DNA of 64,000 bases, from the NCBI GenBank assembly GCA_951799405.1, contig OX637342.1, positions 18,585,298 through 18,649,297 on the forward strand, in the 5' to 3' direction. Source of the DNA: Agapetus fuscipes (lineage: Eukaryota; Arthropoda; Insecta; Trichoptera; Glossosomatidae). Below, piece after piece: positions 9,575 to 19,230 of this stretch (positions are counted from its first letter, which is position 1; each line of letters opens with the position of its first letter). Under the pieces are notes generated by a model, which was not told where the DNA came from, ran no database searches, and worked only from the letters and a program-made list of their open reading frames with translations. Made by a program: the position numbers and the translations under genes.

Positions 9575-10814
9575 TTTACTTACTTTACTTTCTTCGGCTC
9601 ATAAGCCTTGAAGGCTCAGGGCCTCCCGCACCACAATCCTCCAGGACTCTCTGTCTTGTGCAGCTTCCCTCCATGGTCCCCTCACTCCCAGAATTTCGGC
9701 ATCGGCTTCAATGTTGTCTGCCCACCGCATCCTGGGACGTCCGAGTGGTCTAACACCTGAAGGGGCACCATCCAAGACTGTTCTAATGATCCTGGAGTCC
9801 TCTGCACGTGCTACATGTCCGGCCCACTGGAGTCTTCTTGATTTCATTACCGACACTATGTTAGCATCTTGAAACACGGACATCAGCTCCGCGTTGGTCC
9901 GGATACGCCACCTGTCATCTTCAAATACAGGTCCGAGAATGCGACGAAGCATTTTGTTCTCAAAGACCTGGAGAGATTTTTCTTGTTTTTGAGTCAGACT
10001 CCAGGCTTCGCATCCGTACAACACAACTGGCCGAACAATGGAAGTGTAAATCTTGAATTTTGTGGAGCGGGATAGCCATTTTGAGCACAATAGCCCTCTA
10101 AGGCCAAAAAAAGCATTATTGCCGGAGTGAATTCGGGCATGTAATTCTGAGGATAGGATATTTTTGTCATTTATAAGGGTACCCAAGTATTTGAATGAAT
10201 TGCAGTTCTTAAACTTGTAATTATCTACATTCAAATCTTCTTGAATATCCCGCCGCGCCACAGGCAAGTATTCAGTTTTCCCCTCATTAATTCTCAATCC
10301 TATCCTCCTTGCCATTCTCTCCATTGGTAAGAAGAGCGCCCGGAGCTGTGCAGCGTTCTCTCCCAGAAGCACCACATCATCCGCATATCCCAGCAGCCTA
10401 ATGGTACTTCCTATGGTGATTCCACCATACACAGGTTTGGTTTCTCTCACAACCTTTTCTAAGGCTAGGTTGAAGAGCAATGGAGAAAGGGCGTCACCCT
10501 GCTTTAGGCCTGAACTGATCTCAAAGGGATCCGAGACCTGTCCCTGCAGCAGTATTTGAGCTCTTGAATTTTCTATGGATATCTGAACCAGTTTGATGAG
10601 TTTTCCAGGAATTCCATAGTCTCGTAAAACGCTCCACAGCCCCAAACGATGCACTGAGTCATAAGCAGTCTTGAAGTCGACAAAAAGGCAATGAGTATCT
10701 TGAGCATATTCCCACTTCTTCTCTAATATTTGCCTCAAAGAAAAGATCTGGTCCGTTGTGCTCCGATTCCTTCTGAAACCTGCTTGGTACTCTCCAAGAG
10801 CACATTCTCCAAGA
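9575..10814 (-). mobile_element. 5'-truncated non-LTR retrotransposon with RT domain
   Basis: The insertion is bounded by a 14-bp target duplication, acacaacaaattac, at 9561-9574 and 10815-10828. The 3' end (left) is a short TAAAG/TAAGT-type repeat, the 5' end is truncated within the reverse transcriptase, and the coding frame is open throughout. A single copy of the target exists in the uninterrupted LINE-A at about 5100. The clean ORF and intact duplication suggest a fairly young insertion. Confidence 0.85.
9599..10813 (-). CDS. LINE reverse transcriptase, N-terminally truncated
   Basis: Encodes the palm and C-terminal part of a non-LTR reverse transcriptase, which would copy element RNA by target-primed reverse transcription. 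The open frame extends upstream of the TTG-initiated 379-residue segment to the truncation point, adding EYQAGFRRNRSTTDQIFSL, a typical RT motif. Within the 379 residues, DFKTAYDSV (21-29) holds motif A, SGLKQGDALSPLLFN (about 76-90) is the following conserved block, and YADDVVLL (118-125) is the catalytic YADD box. The C-terminal region has YGCEAWSLT, LQWAGHVAR and RPLGRPRMRWADNIE, typical of arthropod LINEs, and ends REALSLQGL. No endonuclease domain remains and there is no true start codon. The clade is not assigned. Dead as an autonomous element. Confidence 0.85.
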   Translation of the reverse strand, partial: LGECALGEYQAGFRRNRSTTDQIFSLRQILEKKWEYAQDTHCLFVDFKTAYDSVHRLGLWSVLRDYGIPGKLIKLVQISIENSRAQILLQGQVSDPFEISSGLKQGDALSPLLFNLALEKVVRETKPVYGGITIGSTIRLLGYADDVVLLGENAAQLRALFLPMERMARRIGLRINEGKTEYLPVARRDIQEDLNVDNYKFKNCNSFKYLGTLINDKNILSSELHARIHSGNNAFFGLRGLLCSKWLSRSTKFKIYTSIVRPVVLYGCEAWSLTQKQEKSLQVFENKMLRRILGPVFEDDRWRIRTNAELMSVFQDANIVSVMKSRRLQWAGHVARAEDSRIIRTVLDGAPSGVRPLGRPRMRWADNIEADAEILGVRGPWREAAQDRESWRIVVREALSLQGL

Positions 10815-10970
10815 ACACAACAAATTACATTTTTAAAATCAACAGATTATAACATGTATGGACATCAAAAACTAACAGAAAACCAATTCTATTTTTAAAA
10901 ACCCTGGCCGCCAACATCACAGATTAACCGCCATTACTTTCTGTCCTTACACACTACTTTCATTTCCTCC
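10815..10970 (-). mobile_element. LINE-A, right half of the interrupted copy
   Basis: Continues the copy at 9300-9574: acaaattacatttttaaaatc, gaccacatcaaaa-like spacer, ccctggccgccaacatcac and gattaaccgcca, ending in decayed C-terminal codons. Confidence 0.7.
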
Positions 10971-12054
10971 AGAATCACAACCTTCTTTTTTTCCCTGCAG
11001 AAAATGTTTTTTACATCAATCTCGTAATTTCTCTTAATTTTTATTTCATCTCCTGATATGTCATCACAATTGTGTAGCTCATAAATAAAAACAAAAAAAT
11101 ATTTATTTTAATTATTTCTTCATTTGCATTTCAAAATTATCTTTTCAGCGAAGTCTTCACGGCGGTATTCAAGCGGAATTCCCAACACCTGAAGACACTG
11201 CCTACCTAGGCAATTGCAGCATGCAACCTATTCTTGCACCTTATTCTTCAAGTCTTTTCAGAATGGGAGTCACAACGACAGCAGAGTGCATCTATTGAAG
11301 CCACATAAAGCCACTTGTGAGGGTATAAAATACTTGGGAAGCATAAGTTAGTGCGACTATAAAAGAGCAACACATCTAAGAAACTTTCAACGAGATTCCT
11401 GAAAACCGAGTGTAAAAAAAACTCAAATCTAGCGTTAACAAAAAATGTATCCTAACGAGAACTCACTGAAGTTTCTGTTTTCGTTTTCATGTTATTTTTC
11501 TGGTTGCGTTTTGACGTTAAGTGATATATTCTATAGACTGTAGTTTCTTTACTTTAAGATTAATTATCACCTTAGAGTGTAGGGTGAATGAGATACTATT
11601 AGTTTATTTATTATTAAAATTTCAACGTATCCTTTGCATAAGAAGCGACATAGTTTTGTTTATCTTAGGTTATCTTTTATTATAATGAATTTAACAAAAT
11701 GAGAGTTGCAAAAATTTGTTAGAAATTTGTATTTGTGTGGTCTTTGTTAGTGGCTGTATAAGTCTATCAAGAAATAAATATGATGTTAGGTACTTATAAG
11801 AGTTTGTATTTGTTCAAGATAAACAGTAAATGAATTTTCTAGCAAAATCTAGTAAGAAGCTTCTATCCATGTTTCGACAGTCTTTATTTTTAATATAAAA
11901 AAGGATCAAGATGCTCAGAAACTGGAGAAATCATTCGACCGTCATACCATTCTGTGCAAATGGAACTCGGAACCGAAAGTGATAAAATAAATTGTGAAAA
12001 ATAAATCAACCTCAGTTATTATTTAATAGAATCGTCGTACAAACATAACAATAT
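10971..12054. other. Interval without recognised genes
   Basis: AT-rich with short ORFs. The stretch 11930-12030 contains gtgaaaaataaatcaacctc, reminiscent of the family-2 LTR-like end. Nothing else recognised. Confidence 0.4.
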
Positions 12055-12415
12055 ATTTAAATTTAAGGCTCATATTCAATGCACGCACACATGTGCGTTC
12101 GCGCTTATATATGCTGCATGTATATGGCTGCAGGATTGACTAAATTAATTGTGAATCCCTCACCACACACAAGAGCTTTGACTCTTTTTGGTGAGGTATA
12201 GCATATAAAACAATTGAATATTATGTAATAGAAATAAGTTTGAAAAATGTAATGTATGTACTTAAAATGTCTTATATAAAATAAAAAAAAATAAAAAAAA
12301 AAAATGTGTACACACAAAACAAACAAAACCACGCAGTAAAATAAACTTTGACACCTTTCCCTGAAACTTCTTTTGATGGGCAAAAGTGAACCATGTTTTT
12401 ACAGTATCAACTGGT
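12055..12415 (-). mobile_element. LINE-A 3'UTR with internal insertion
   Basis: LINE-A blocks at 12060-12128 and 12325-12415 (tttccctgaaacttc, ggcaaaagtgaaccat) are separated by about 195 bp of unrelated A/T-rich sequence. Confidence 0.55.
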
Positions 12416-12499
12416 CAAAAAACATGGTATGTGAGTGGATATAACGGGTCAATTCAGTATTTCACAGTTTCATTAGAATTATCTTCTTTACTTAACTTT

Positions 12500-12545
12500 A
12501 ACGCTGAAGAAGCCAATCGTAGACATGAGCAAACCGTCAGGAAGC
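12500..12545 (+). ncRNA. Degenerate hammerhead-like motif
   Basis: Reads CGCTGAAGAAGCCAATCGTAG then CATGAGCAAACCGTCAGG. It matches the better copies at 22450-22497 and 58659-58703 (minus), with the GAAA core changed to CAAA. Confidence 0.35.
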
Positions 12546-12564
12546 TTCAACTTTCACATACAAC

Positions 12565-12807
12565 AGTACACTTAGTACGAGTTGCAAAACTTGAGAAAAG
12601 TAAAGTTTACGGAAAATATTAAAGCGTGATTTCTCCCAAAATCTGCCGTTTTTGTTTCTTACACTTTGTGGTCTTAGCAAAAGAGTTACAATGATGAAGA
12701 AAATCAAGTTCAAAAAAACAAAAACGGCAAATTTTGGGGGAAATCACTCTTTAATAATTGCCGTAAACTTTACATTACTAAAGTTTTGCAACTCGTACTA
12801 AGGGTAT
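12565..12807. mobile_element. Foldback/MITE family M1, intact copy
   Basis: About 105-bp inverted arms: agtacacttagtacgagttg to tctgccgtttttg, mirrored by acaaaaacggcaaatttt to actcgtactaagggta. The spacer contains ttagcaaaagagttacaatg. It has no ORF. Related copies: 5451-6289, 37370-37460 (one arm). Confidence 0.7.
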
Positions 12808-13439
12808 TCCTGGAAAACATCTCTCCAGCATCAATTCAGTATTTGAGTAAAAGCTTTTCATCAAACAACCGATGGTAAATTTGATGCTCTCAAGCGATTA
12901 AATCGAATCATAACAGTTTGCAAAATTACCAAGGATGGAAATGAAAAAAACGTCCGACTTCTTTTAAAAACTCTTTAAATTTTTTCATCGCATGCAGAAC
13001 TTATTCTTTCCAACACTCAACACAAATAAGTTGAGCAAACTTTTACAGCGTTCAGTGAATTCTATATTCCCTTCAGTAGCGATATCTGTACATCAAATAT
13101 TAAACATAAACTTCAAACTTAATCAAAGCGTTTACATAGGTACCAAAATATGTATATTAGCTGAAACAGCGCTACCAGTGTGTTTTTCAGCTTTCTTACA
13201 TTTTTGTTGAAACTCAATGTTTGAGTCTATGCTTGAAATTGTATACTTGGTGTATGGAAGGCTTTTCAAATATGCTGCCAATTTCTAAGAAAGTTATATT
13301 GTATGAGGAAGACGTTCATAAGGCTGTATCACTGAGATGTGAGAGCTTTACATATAAGTACTGAGGAGCTTTTGGATTTTAAACAACCATAGAAACAATT
13401 TCTTTTTTTAAGGTTCTGTTTTAACGTTGTAACGAATGT
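12808..13439. other. Interval without recognised genes
   Basis: A 72-codon ORF at 12992-13210 has no motif I recognise. Low-complexity AT-rich sequence. Confidence 0.4.
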
Positions 13440-13706
13440 ATGGTTGTATTTTTTTTTAAATAGATTTGTGAAGAATAATAAAATTTACTAACGTATTCTT
13501 CCTGGCCAGAAACAGGTAGCTATATCATTAATTAATATATTTTTTTAATTTAATGAATCATTAATTAATAATTACCCAATAACATTTGTTGAACCAGGGT
13601 CAAAGTTATGATCAAATGACCCAAGCGGGGATCGAACCAACGTTGTTCTATTCCAAACACGCTAGAAAGATCAGCCTACTTGGACCTCTCGGCCATAACA
13701 CCAACA
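13440..13706 (-). mobile_element. SINE-3, class II tRNA-derived
   Basis: The minus-strand 5' head reads GGTGTTATGGCCGAGAGGTC (a Ser/Leu-type A box), then a variable-arm-like stretch and GGTTCGATCCCC (B box). The 3' end at the left has agaatacgttagtaaat and ttcacaaatctatttaaa followed by a T-run (A-rich on the minus strand). The second copy is 44030-44280 and a 3' fragment lies at 37465-37525. Confidence 0.6.
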
Positions 13707-13770
13707 TGTTTGTATGGCTGTGTATGTTTACTAATGATTGTGTGTATGTGTGTTTTTACATGTGTGAATA

Positions 13771-13986
13771 TCCAATCGATAGCTCAGTGGTAGAGTGCTT
13801 GCATTCCATGCCGTGGGCTCGGGTTCGAATCCCACCGAGGGTGTTGAAATGATTTCCCGTTTCGGTGTATATCTCAAACCTAAAATAAGTATCGGCAAGA
13901 TGTACTCAGCCTGCAAAAAAATGAGAACCAGCCCCCCAGGGAGCTGGAAAACTTTCATTTCAACTGAAAGTGGTTGGTGTGAGTCA
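13771..13986 (+). mobile_element. SINE-1, 3'-truncated
   Basis: A good tRNA-like head (cgatagctcagtggtagagt, B box cgggttcgaatccc) followed by the family body to gaaagtggttggtgtgag. Confidence 0.8.
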
Positions 13987-13989
13987 AAT

Positions 13990-14095
13990 TGCATGCACAC
14001 AGTGGGCTTACAACATCAAAACCCAATCATAAATAAACATTAGCCCTGCAACTCGTGCAGACCTTCCCTGAAACAGTGCTGATATTGGCAAAGTG
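13990..14095 (-). mobile_element. LINE-A 3'UTR fragment
   Basis: Contains aacccaatcataaataaacat, agccctgcaactcgtgc and ccctgaaacagtg, then ggcaaagtgaac. Confidence 0.6.
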
Positions 14096-14177
14096 AACAT
14101 TTTATTTGATTTTACTGATCTATCTACAGTTTATGTTAATAGTTTTTATGTGTGAGTATTATTTTTGATCAGTGTAC

Positions 14178-14581
14178 TGTTACGATCTTTGAGGTTCGAA
14201 AGTCTTTCAATTAACAACACTGGTCTTCTTTTACAGTTATTTATTTTACACTTTCAATTTATTTTAACAAAGACAGTCTCGATTATTCCATTACACTTGG
14301 TTTGAGTTCACTGGTCGAATTCGTTTGTTGTATGGGTGAAGGCTCACAGATGACTGACCCCTAGTGCAAGCAAATAGCGTCTTATATACCCTTCGCAACA
14401 GTACTATCTAGAAACTATATTCGCCAGACAGTTCCAGAACTAAGGAAAGATTCAAGTAGGTACGTAGCAATCACTATTTCTAGACATTTCGAGTACTTTA
14501 TTCAATTATTCCTACCCACACATACTTATGAGGATTCCTATTGCATAGCTATAACTAATACCTATACTTATTTACATAACA
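14178..14581 (-). mobile_element. Solo LTR related to the complete element at 51.8-55.7 kb
   Basis: 404 bp beginning tgttacgat and ending tttacataaca, the same termini as the 474-bp LTRs at 51807 and 55238, with shared internal blocks (gacagttccagaactaa, cttatgaggattcctat, ataactaatacctat). A perfect 4-bp duplication, gtac, flanks it (14174-14177 and 14582-14585). No internal sequence remains, so it probably arose by LTR-LTR recombination. The orientation is inferred from the full element. Confidence 0.85.
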
Positions 14582-14851
14582 GTACTATCCCTCGAGTTTA
14601 CATTTCGCGTTAACAGAAATGTATGTAAGATGAAAAACTACCTCCAGTGAGCATTGAGCTTTCACAATTGTTTTCATCAAATAATAGTTGAGTATTAACA
14701 AACTCTCTAGTTTTCAAATGCCAATTCTAAATTATCATTAAGAACATCTTGCGTCTATCTTTACCACATGATTTTGAAAATCTGTTTTATTAACAAAATC
14801 CTAAAGCAATATGATCTCCTTTGATGAATATTCATTTCAGTAATAACAATT

Positions 14852-15264
14852 TAAGGATGATTTATTTGGTGAGCGCTATTTTTATGTGAATCCCACCTCA
14901 AGAGCCCTCTGTCGTTTATAAAAGCGCAAATTCTCAGCAAGACCTAATTGCTATGAGAGCCCGTTCCCACTTGTCGGGTGTCAGATCCATATATTAACGG
15001 ATGTTCCAGTGGCAGAACATTATGTATGAAGCTATTCACACGTCTTGTCGAAAACCGATTTTGTCCAAAATGTTCTGCAACTGGAACCTCCGATGAATAT
15101 ACGGATCCGACACCCGACAAGTGGGAACGGGTTCTTACGCTGGATGGACCTTTGGTGTCCGGTCTTTGTTGAATGTAAGATATGAATTTATAATCCAACA
15201 AAGTACATATTTCAAAATAAAAATGGTACCTTTCTTTGTGCTCTGCCGGGATTCGAACCCACAA
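14852..15264 (-). mobile_element. SINE-2 interrupted by MITE M4
   Basis: The L2-like tail (ggatgatttatttggtgagcg) at the left and aagacctaattgctat are followed by the foldback at 14956-15135. The body then resumes at ctggatggacctttgg and ends with the B box at cgggattcgaaccca. Confidence 0.7.
14956..15135. mobile_element. MITE M4 (180 bp, long terminal inverted repeats)
   Basis: Left end agagcccgttcccacttgtc, right end gacaagtgggaacgggttct. The inverted homology extends about 60 bp per side, through ggatgttcca/tggaacctcc and cagaacatt/aatgttctg. Flanking tatg and tacg may be a decayed 2-4 bp duplication. Non-coding. Confidence 0.7.
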
Positions 15265-15671
15265 AAAGTTACACTATATATGTAGCTTGGTAGCATTGTA
15301 GCATTTTATTGGTATATTGTAAAGTGTTAACTTGTTAAAACTTGTTTAACTGCACTTTCACGCTGAAGATGTAACTATGCTTTAATTATGAACTTTAAAA
15401 GCTCTCCTTGTTTTCAATAACAAAGTTTCAATAATAAAACTAGTATCACTATTTTCTTGTAACAAGTTTTCTCTCCGCTCATGCTGTTGTAACTTTAAAG
15501 CGGTGAAATGGTAGAACGGCATAGTAACAAAACAACATAGGACGTAACATCACATATATGACAAAACCTCACATGAATTTACTTTGCGGTAGCCGAGCCA
15601 GTTGCCTGGTACAATTTTCCCGTGAATATTCGAGTGAAATAATCCACCACCACCTTCAGAAAAGGACTAAC

Positions 15672-15911
15672 GGGGCTATTCTAAGACATTTTAGTCGTCG
15701 GTTGAGCCCACGCTTTGACAAACTAATGATGCATGTGTATGAAGAACTGTCAATCCAAGATGGCCGCAAGTGAACAGCTGATTTGTCTTTATACAAATAT
15801 TACAAAATTCGGTAGGTAAGCATGACCTTGCTGATGAAACTTACAGCTCAGGCACCATTAGTTTGTCAAAGCGTGGGCTCAACCGACGACTAAAATATCT
15901 AAGAGTAGCAC
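15672..15911. mobile_element. MITE M2, intact copy
   Basis: Terminal inverted repeats of about 55 bp: ggggctattctaagac and ttttagtcgtcggttgagcc on the left, matched by ggctcaaccgacgactaaaa and a taagagtagcacc end on the right. The interior has tgtcaatccaagatggccgc. Second copy at 58795-59211. Confidence 0.7.
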
Positions 15912-16099
15912 CGTAAGGATATTGCTGTTTTCAAAAAACCATGACGCTCTTGAGTGGTTCTGGACCATTAAATGGAAATAAATCATCCATCATCAATCAT
16001 GACATTACATCGCAATGACATCACATGAAAAAACATCACAATTACAAAACAACACAGAATATACATTGCGATAAAACAACACAATGACAAGACATCACA

Positions 16100-16285
16100 T
16101 ATCAGGAGTGAGGGTTTCGGAATCTGTTGGCATTTTTAAGAAAGCACTCAAACAGCACCTTTTTAAAATATCTCATTCATGATTAGGAGGGCCCTTGAGG
16201 TGTGACATACACAAAAACGGCGCTCTTTTGTCATGTATTAATTTTTAATTAAATAAATTATCCTCATATATATACATATATATAT
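16100..16285 (+). pseudogene. CR1/L2-like LINE 3' end
   Basis: Reads SGVRVSESVGIFKKALKQHL then a few residues and a stop, fitting the F...LK..LF C-terminus. Its 3'UTR, cccttgaggtgtgacatac and aaaaacggcgct to aaataaattatcctc, nearly matches the tail of SINE-2, which suggests SINE-2 uses this LINE's machinery. Confidence 0.65.
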
Positions 16286-16893
16286 CTTAAACAGAACATA
16301 CCATAAAGGGCATATGAAAAAACATCACATGACAAAACATCACACACATTTATTTTGCTTACCTGTAAAAAAAGTAAGTTTTCCCACGTTACATGTGACT
16401 GTTTTGGGGACAACACACAGAAATATTTTTCTTTACGTGGATCTGAAATACCTTTTTTTTTGTCATTAATTTATACTAAAAGTAAAGATCATTTTCAAAA
16501 CATGCAGAATCGTTACAAACCACTTTGCTAGAATTTACTAGAACATTCGATAAACAATTAATCTATTTCGAATAAATACATATTATATAACATATTACCG
16601 ACATAAGCGTCTATCTATTTCTAGAGAGGCTCATTATTAAACTAACACAGACAAACCAAACACAACTACACAACATCTTGCATATTCGTAACATGTTCGT
16701 ATGTTTCTGGTTTAGGTGTGTGATGTTCTGTCATGTGACGTTATGTTATCCGTTGTTTTGCCACTGTGTCGTTCTATCATGGAACTCTTTAAACTGTGTT
16801 TTAATAGATGCGACCTTACGAATAAGTTTCTTGCCTGTTTCGTTCGACTTTCTGTAGTCAGAGCTTTCATTTTATATGAGTCACCGCTGAAAG

Positions 16894-17130
16894 ACAACTT
16901 TATTCGAAAATTTTGGAATCATATTGAGAGAATGAGTGATAAAAGACTGACGAAGAAAGTATACTTTGCAAGAATAGATGGATGTCATGGTAGAGAAAGA
17001 CTGAGAAATTAATGAATGGATCAACTTCCTGAAATAGCGAATGCATGGGATATCCAGAGTCATAATAAAAGGCGAGCTTGTATGAAAAAGGTGATGACTC
17101 TGGATGAAATGAAAGTAGTATGTAATTACA
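16894..17130 (+). pseudogene. LINE-A C-terminal remnant (left part)
   Basis: WNHIERMSDKRLTKKVYFAR then IDGCHGRERLR, a stop or frameshift, then the codons for EIANAWDIQSHNK. It continues at 17700-17830 after the composite SINE insertion. Confidence 0.65.
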
Positions 17131-17157
17131 ATAATTCCAACTGTGTAGTTATACGCA

Positions 17158-17646
17158 AACGCAACTAAGCTACACATATAGTGTAACTTCTTGCCTGCGT
17201 TATCCCCGAAGGAGTCGTATGTGGCGATTCGGGACCTATTTATTTTAACGGGTAAGGGGGCCGGCCTCACACCAACCACTTTCAGTTGATGTGGGGGTTT
17301 CTCAGCTCCCAGGGGGGCTGGCTCTCATTAATTGTGAAGGCTAAGTAAACCTTGAAATCGAACCCTTGCTCTCGGCATGGAATGCAAGTATTCTACCAAT
17401 TGAGCTATCGACCTTTTTACGAGATTGATCGTCATCACTACAAAGCGCCAATTCTCAAGTAAGACCTAGTTGCTGTAAGGCTGGATGGACCTTTGGTGAC
17501 TGGTCATTGGTAAAGTTTATGAATTTTTCAACTCAGCGAAGAGCGAATTTGAAAATAAAAATGTTTTTTTTTTGTTCTCTGCCGGGATTCGAACCCACAA
17601 CCTTCCATTCAGAGTCCGAAGTGCTACCACTGGACTACGGACCAGT
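17158..17646 (-). mobile_element. SINE-2/SINE-1 dimer (minus)
   Basis: SINE-1 (17158-17412) joins SINE-2 (17425-17646) through a short linker, gacctttttacgagattgatc. In element orientation SINE-2 is 5' and SINE-1 is 3'. The same junction recurs at 22950-22965 and 27495-27508, so this is an amplified dimer, not chance adjacency. Confidence 0.75.
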
Positions 17647-17699
17647 TATAATTATTGTAAATATGTCGACCGTAATTTCAACCTAAACCTAACAAAAAG

Positions 17700-17830
17700 T
17701 ACCTATGCATGACTGAAAGGCATGGCGGTTGATCTGTAATGTAGGCGGATAAAGCTTTTTAAAGTTTCAATTCTATTTTTTTAATACCTATATGTATTTA
17801 CTATATGTATTTTACATGATGTGTGTTCTC
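17700..17830 (+). mobile_element. LINE-A 3' fragment (right part)
   Basis: ggcggttgatctgtaatgt then a decayed ggcgg..aaagctttt block and tacctatatgtatttac, continuing the copy at 16894-17130. Confidence 0.55.
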
Positions 17831-18415
17831 ACAAATTTGTTTTCTTTTTTGTACCGACTTTTTTTAAAGAGGTCAATTTATATGCTGTAAAAATTAATTT
17901 ACTCGAGCACTTTTTAGAAACAACTGACAGTGCAAAACACCCTGTAAAATATCTTTATGCTCACAAATGAAAATAAAGCATGATTTGTCAGTAAATTCAG
18001 ACTAATCGATGGCAGCAAACATGTGATTTGTATGTAAATTTTATCCTTCTCATTACCCGCAAAAAGCAACATAATTTATGGCATTGATGTTTGGATTTTG
18101 TTTTCCTTTTTAGTGAGCGGGTAACAAAGTGTTATTGTTAATTTTACCCTTTCAAGTACATAAATATATATTGCGCAAACGTGGAATAGCAGAGATTTGG
18201 CTGAAAAATATGTTTACAAAGGCTTATGGGCCTTTCGAGCTATGTATCAGACTCACCAGCAAAATACATCGCAAATCTCAAATTTTTTTTTTTTTAAAAA
18301 AGGGTTGAAATTATGTTGGGCTTTACATAATTATCTGAAAAGTAAAGGCTGTTAATTGTTAATGCTATTAAATTAAATTTTATTTTTTCCTTTCCTGGAT
18401 GACATCAATTCTACG
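17831..18415. other. Interval without recognised genes
   Basis: AT-rich. Contains several poly-T runs and no motif I recognise. Confidence 0.4.
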
Positions 18416-18418
18416 ATT

Positions 18419-18625
18419 TTGATGACGAACCCAGAAGGAAGTAGGACAGTGGGAAGACCACGAGCAAGATGGCTGGATGGAGTGGTGGCGGATTGCCGTG
18501 CAGTGGGAATGTGGGACTGGAGGAGGAAGACGTTGGACAAACAGCGCTGGCAGCGATTGATTAGGGAGGCCAAGACCCACTCCGGTTTGCCGTGCCAATG
18601 ATGATGATAATGATGATGATGGATT
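18419..18625 (+). pseudogene. LINE C-terminus with (ATG)n tail
   Basis: Encodes SRTVGRPRARWLDGVVADCR, then WRRKTLDKQRWQRLIREAKT and a stop, followed by a tgatgatgataatgatgatg tail. The GRPR.RW.D.V and Q.W..L..EAK pattern and ATG-repeat tail are typical of an arthropod LINE 3' end. 5'-truncated. Confidence 0.7.
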
Positions 18626-18627
18626 AC

Positions 18628-18745
18628 ATCAAAGGAACTGCAGGGAGAAAAGCCTACACACAGCAGCCGATAGACTAACATGGAGAGGATTGGAAAAGGC
18701 TTACGTCCAGGAGCGGACTGATAAAGACTGAGGATGGAAGGGATG
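18628..18745 (+). pseudogene. LINE-C 3' fragment
   Basis: Contains acacacagcagccgatagac and gcttacgtccaggagcgga, shared with 57530-57590 and 61200-61270. The reading fits QQPIDRLTWRGLEKAYVQER. Confidence 0.5.
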
Positions 18746-18883
18746 AAGGATGAAACATATAGGACAAAAATAAGGAATGAGAGGATATAATAGACACAAG
18801 TCTATTGGAAATTGCAGCGAATGTCAAAAAAATAATATTAATTAGTCAAAGTTTTAATTCACTTTTATATTTTTTTTATTTTT

Positions 18884-18915
18884 GTCCAGTACTTTCGCCT
18901 AAAGCATCACCAGGA
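18884..18915 (-). ncRNA. Hammerhead-like motif
   Basis: Minus strand: GTCCTGGTGATGCTTTAGGC then GAAAGTACTGGAC. Stem I GTCC/GGAC, stem II GC/GGC-like, GAAA, AG-TA-CT, then G. The first core reads CTGGTGA rather than CTGATGA. Confidence 0.45.
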
Positions 18916-19177
18916 CAATCTTTTTTTGTGACTTTCACAGACTTTCACTGTGTAAACCATCAAACCCTTAGTCCTTACAAATATCAAAAAATTTAAATAA
19001 TACACACTCAGTGAGAATTCTTCGATCGTTTTACAAGAATGCATGTTATAGAATTTAGGTTAGATTTACGGTCTTTGGACATGTTTGTAAAATTAATTTA
19101 AATTAAATTAATAACCGGATTTTTATACGAACCTTAGTTATAGAATTTCAGTGTTCATCTTTGCCCTCCGCCAAACA

Positions 19178-19230
19178 ACATGTGTCTCCTGATGATTTTG
19201 GATAAGAAGCCAACGAAACATGGACAACAC
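19178..19230 (+). ncRNA. Hammerhead-like motif
   Basis: CTGATGA is followed by TTTTGG/GCCAAC as stem II, then GAAACATGGAC, with possible stem I pairing between gtgtctc and ggacaacac. The core is intact; stem III is imperfect. Confidence 0.5.

Larger units (their letters stand above)
15510..16765. mobile_element. Foldback-like element with minisatellite inverted ends (copy 1)
   Basis: The left end carries degenerate ~18-20 bp repeats of the form gacaaaacatcacatga (15510-15565, 16005-16110, 16305-16350). The right end (16715-16765) has the reverse orientation (gttttgccactgtgtcg, then ttctatc). The second copy is 40530-41620. Ends built of tandem subrepeats resemble Drosophila FB/Galileo elements in architecture only. 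MITE M2 and a LINE fragment sit inside. No transposase seen. Confidence 0.5.

Noticed and set aside
16881..17279. 132-codon minus ORF
   Set aside because: Crosses a LINE-A remnant and a SINE-1 junction; its reading is antisense to the recognised LINE frame.
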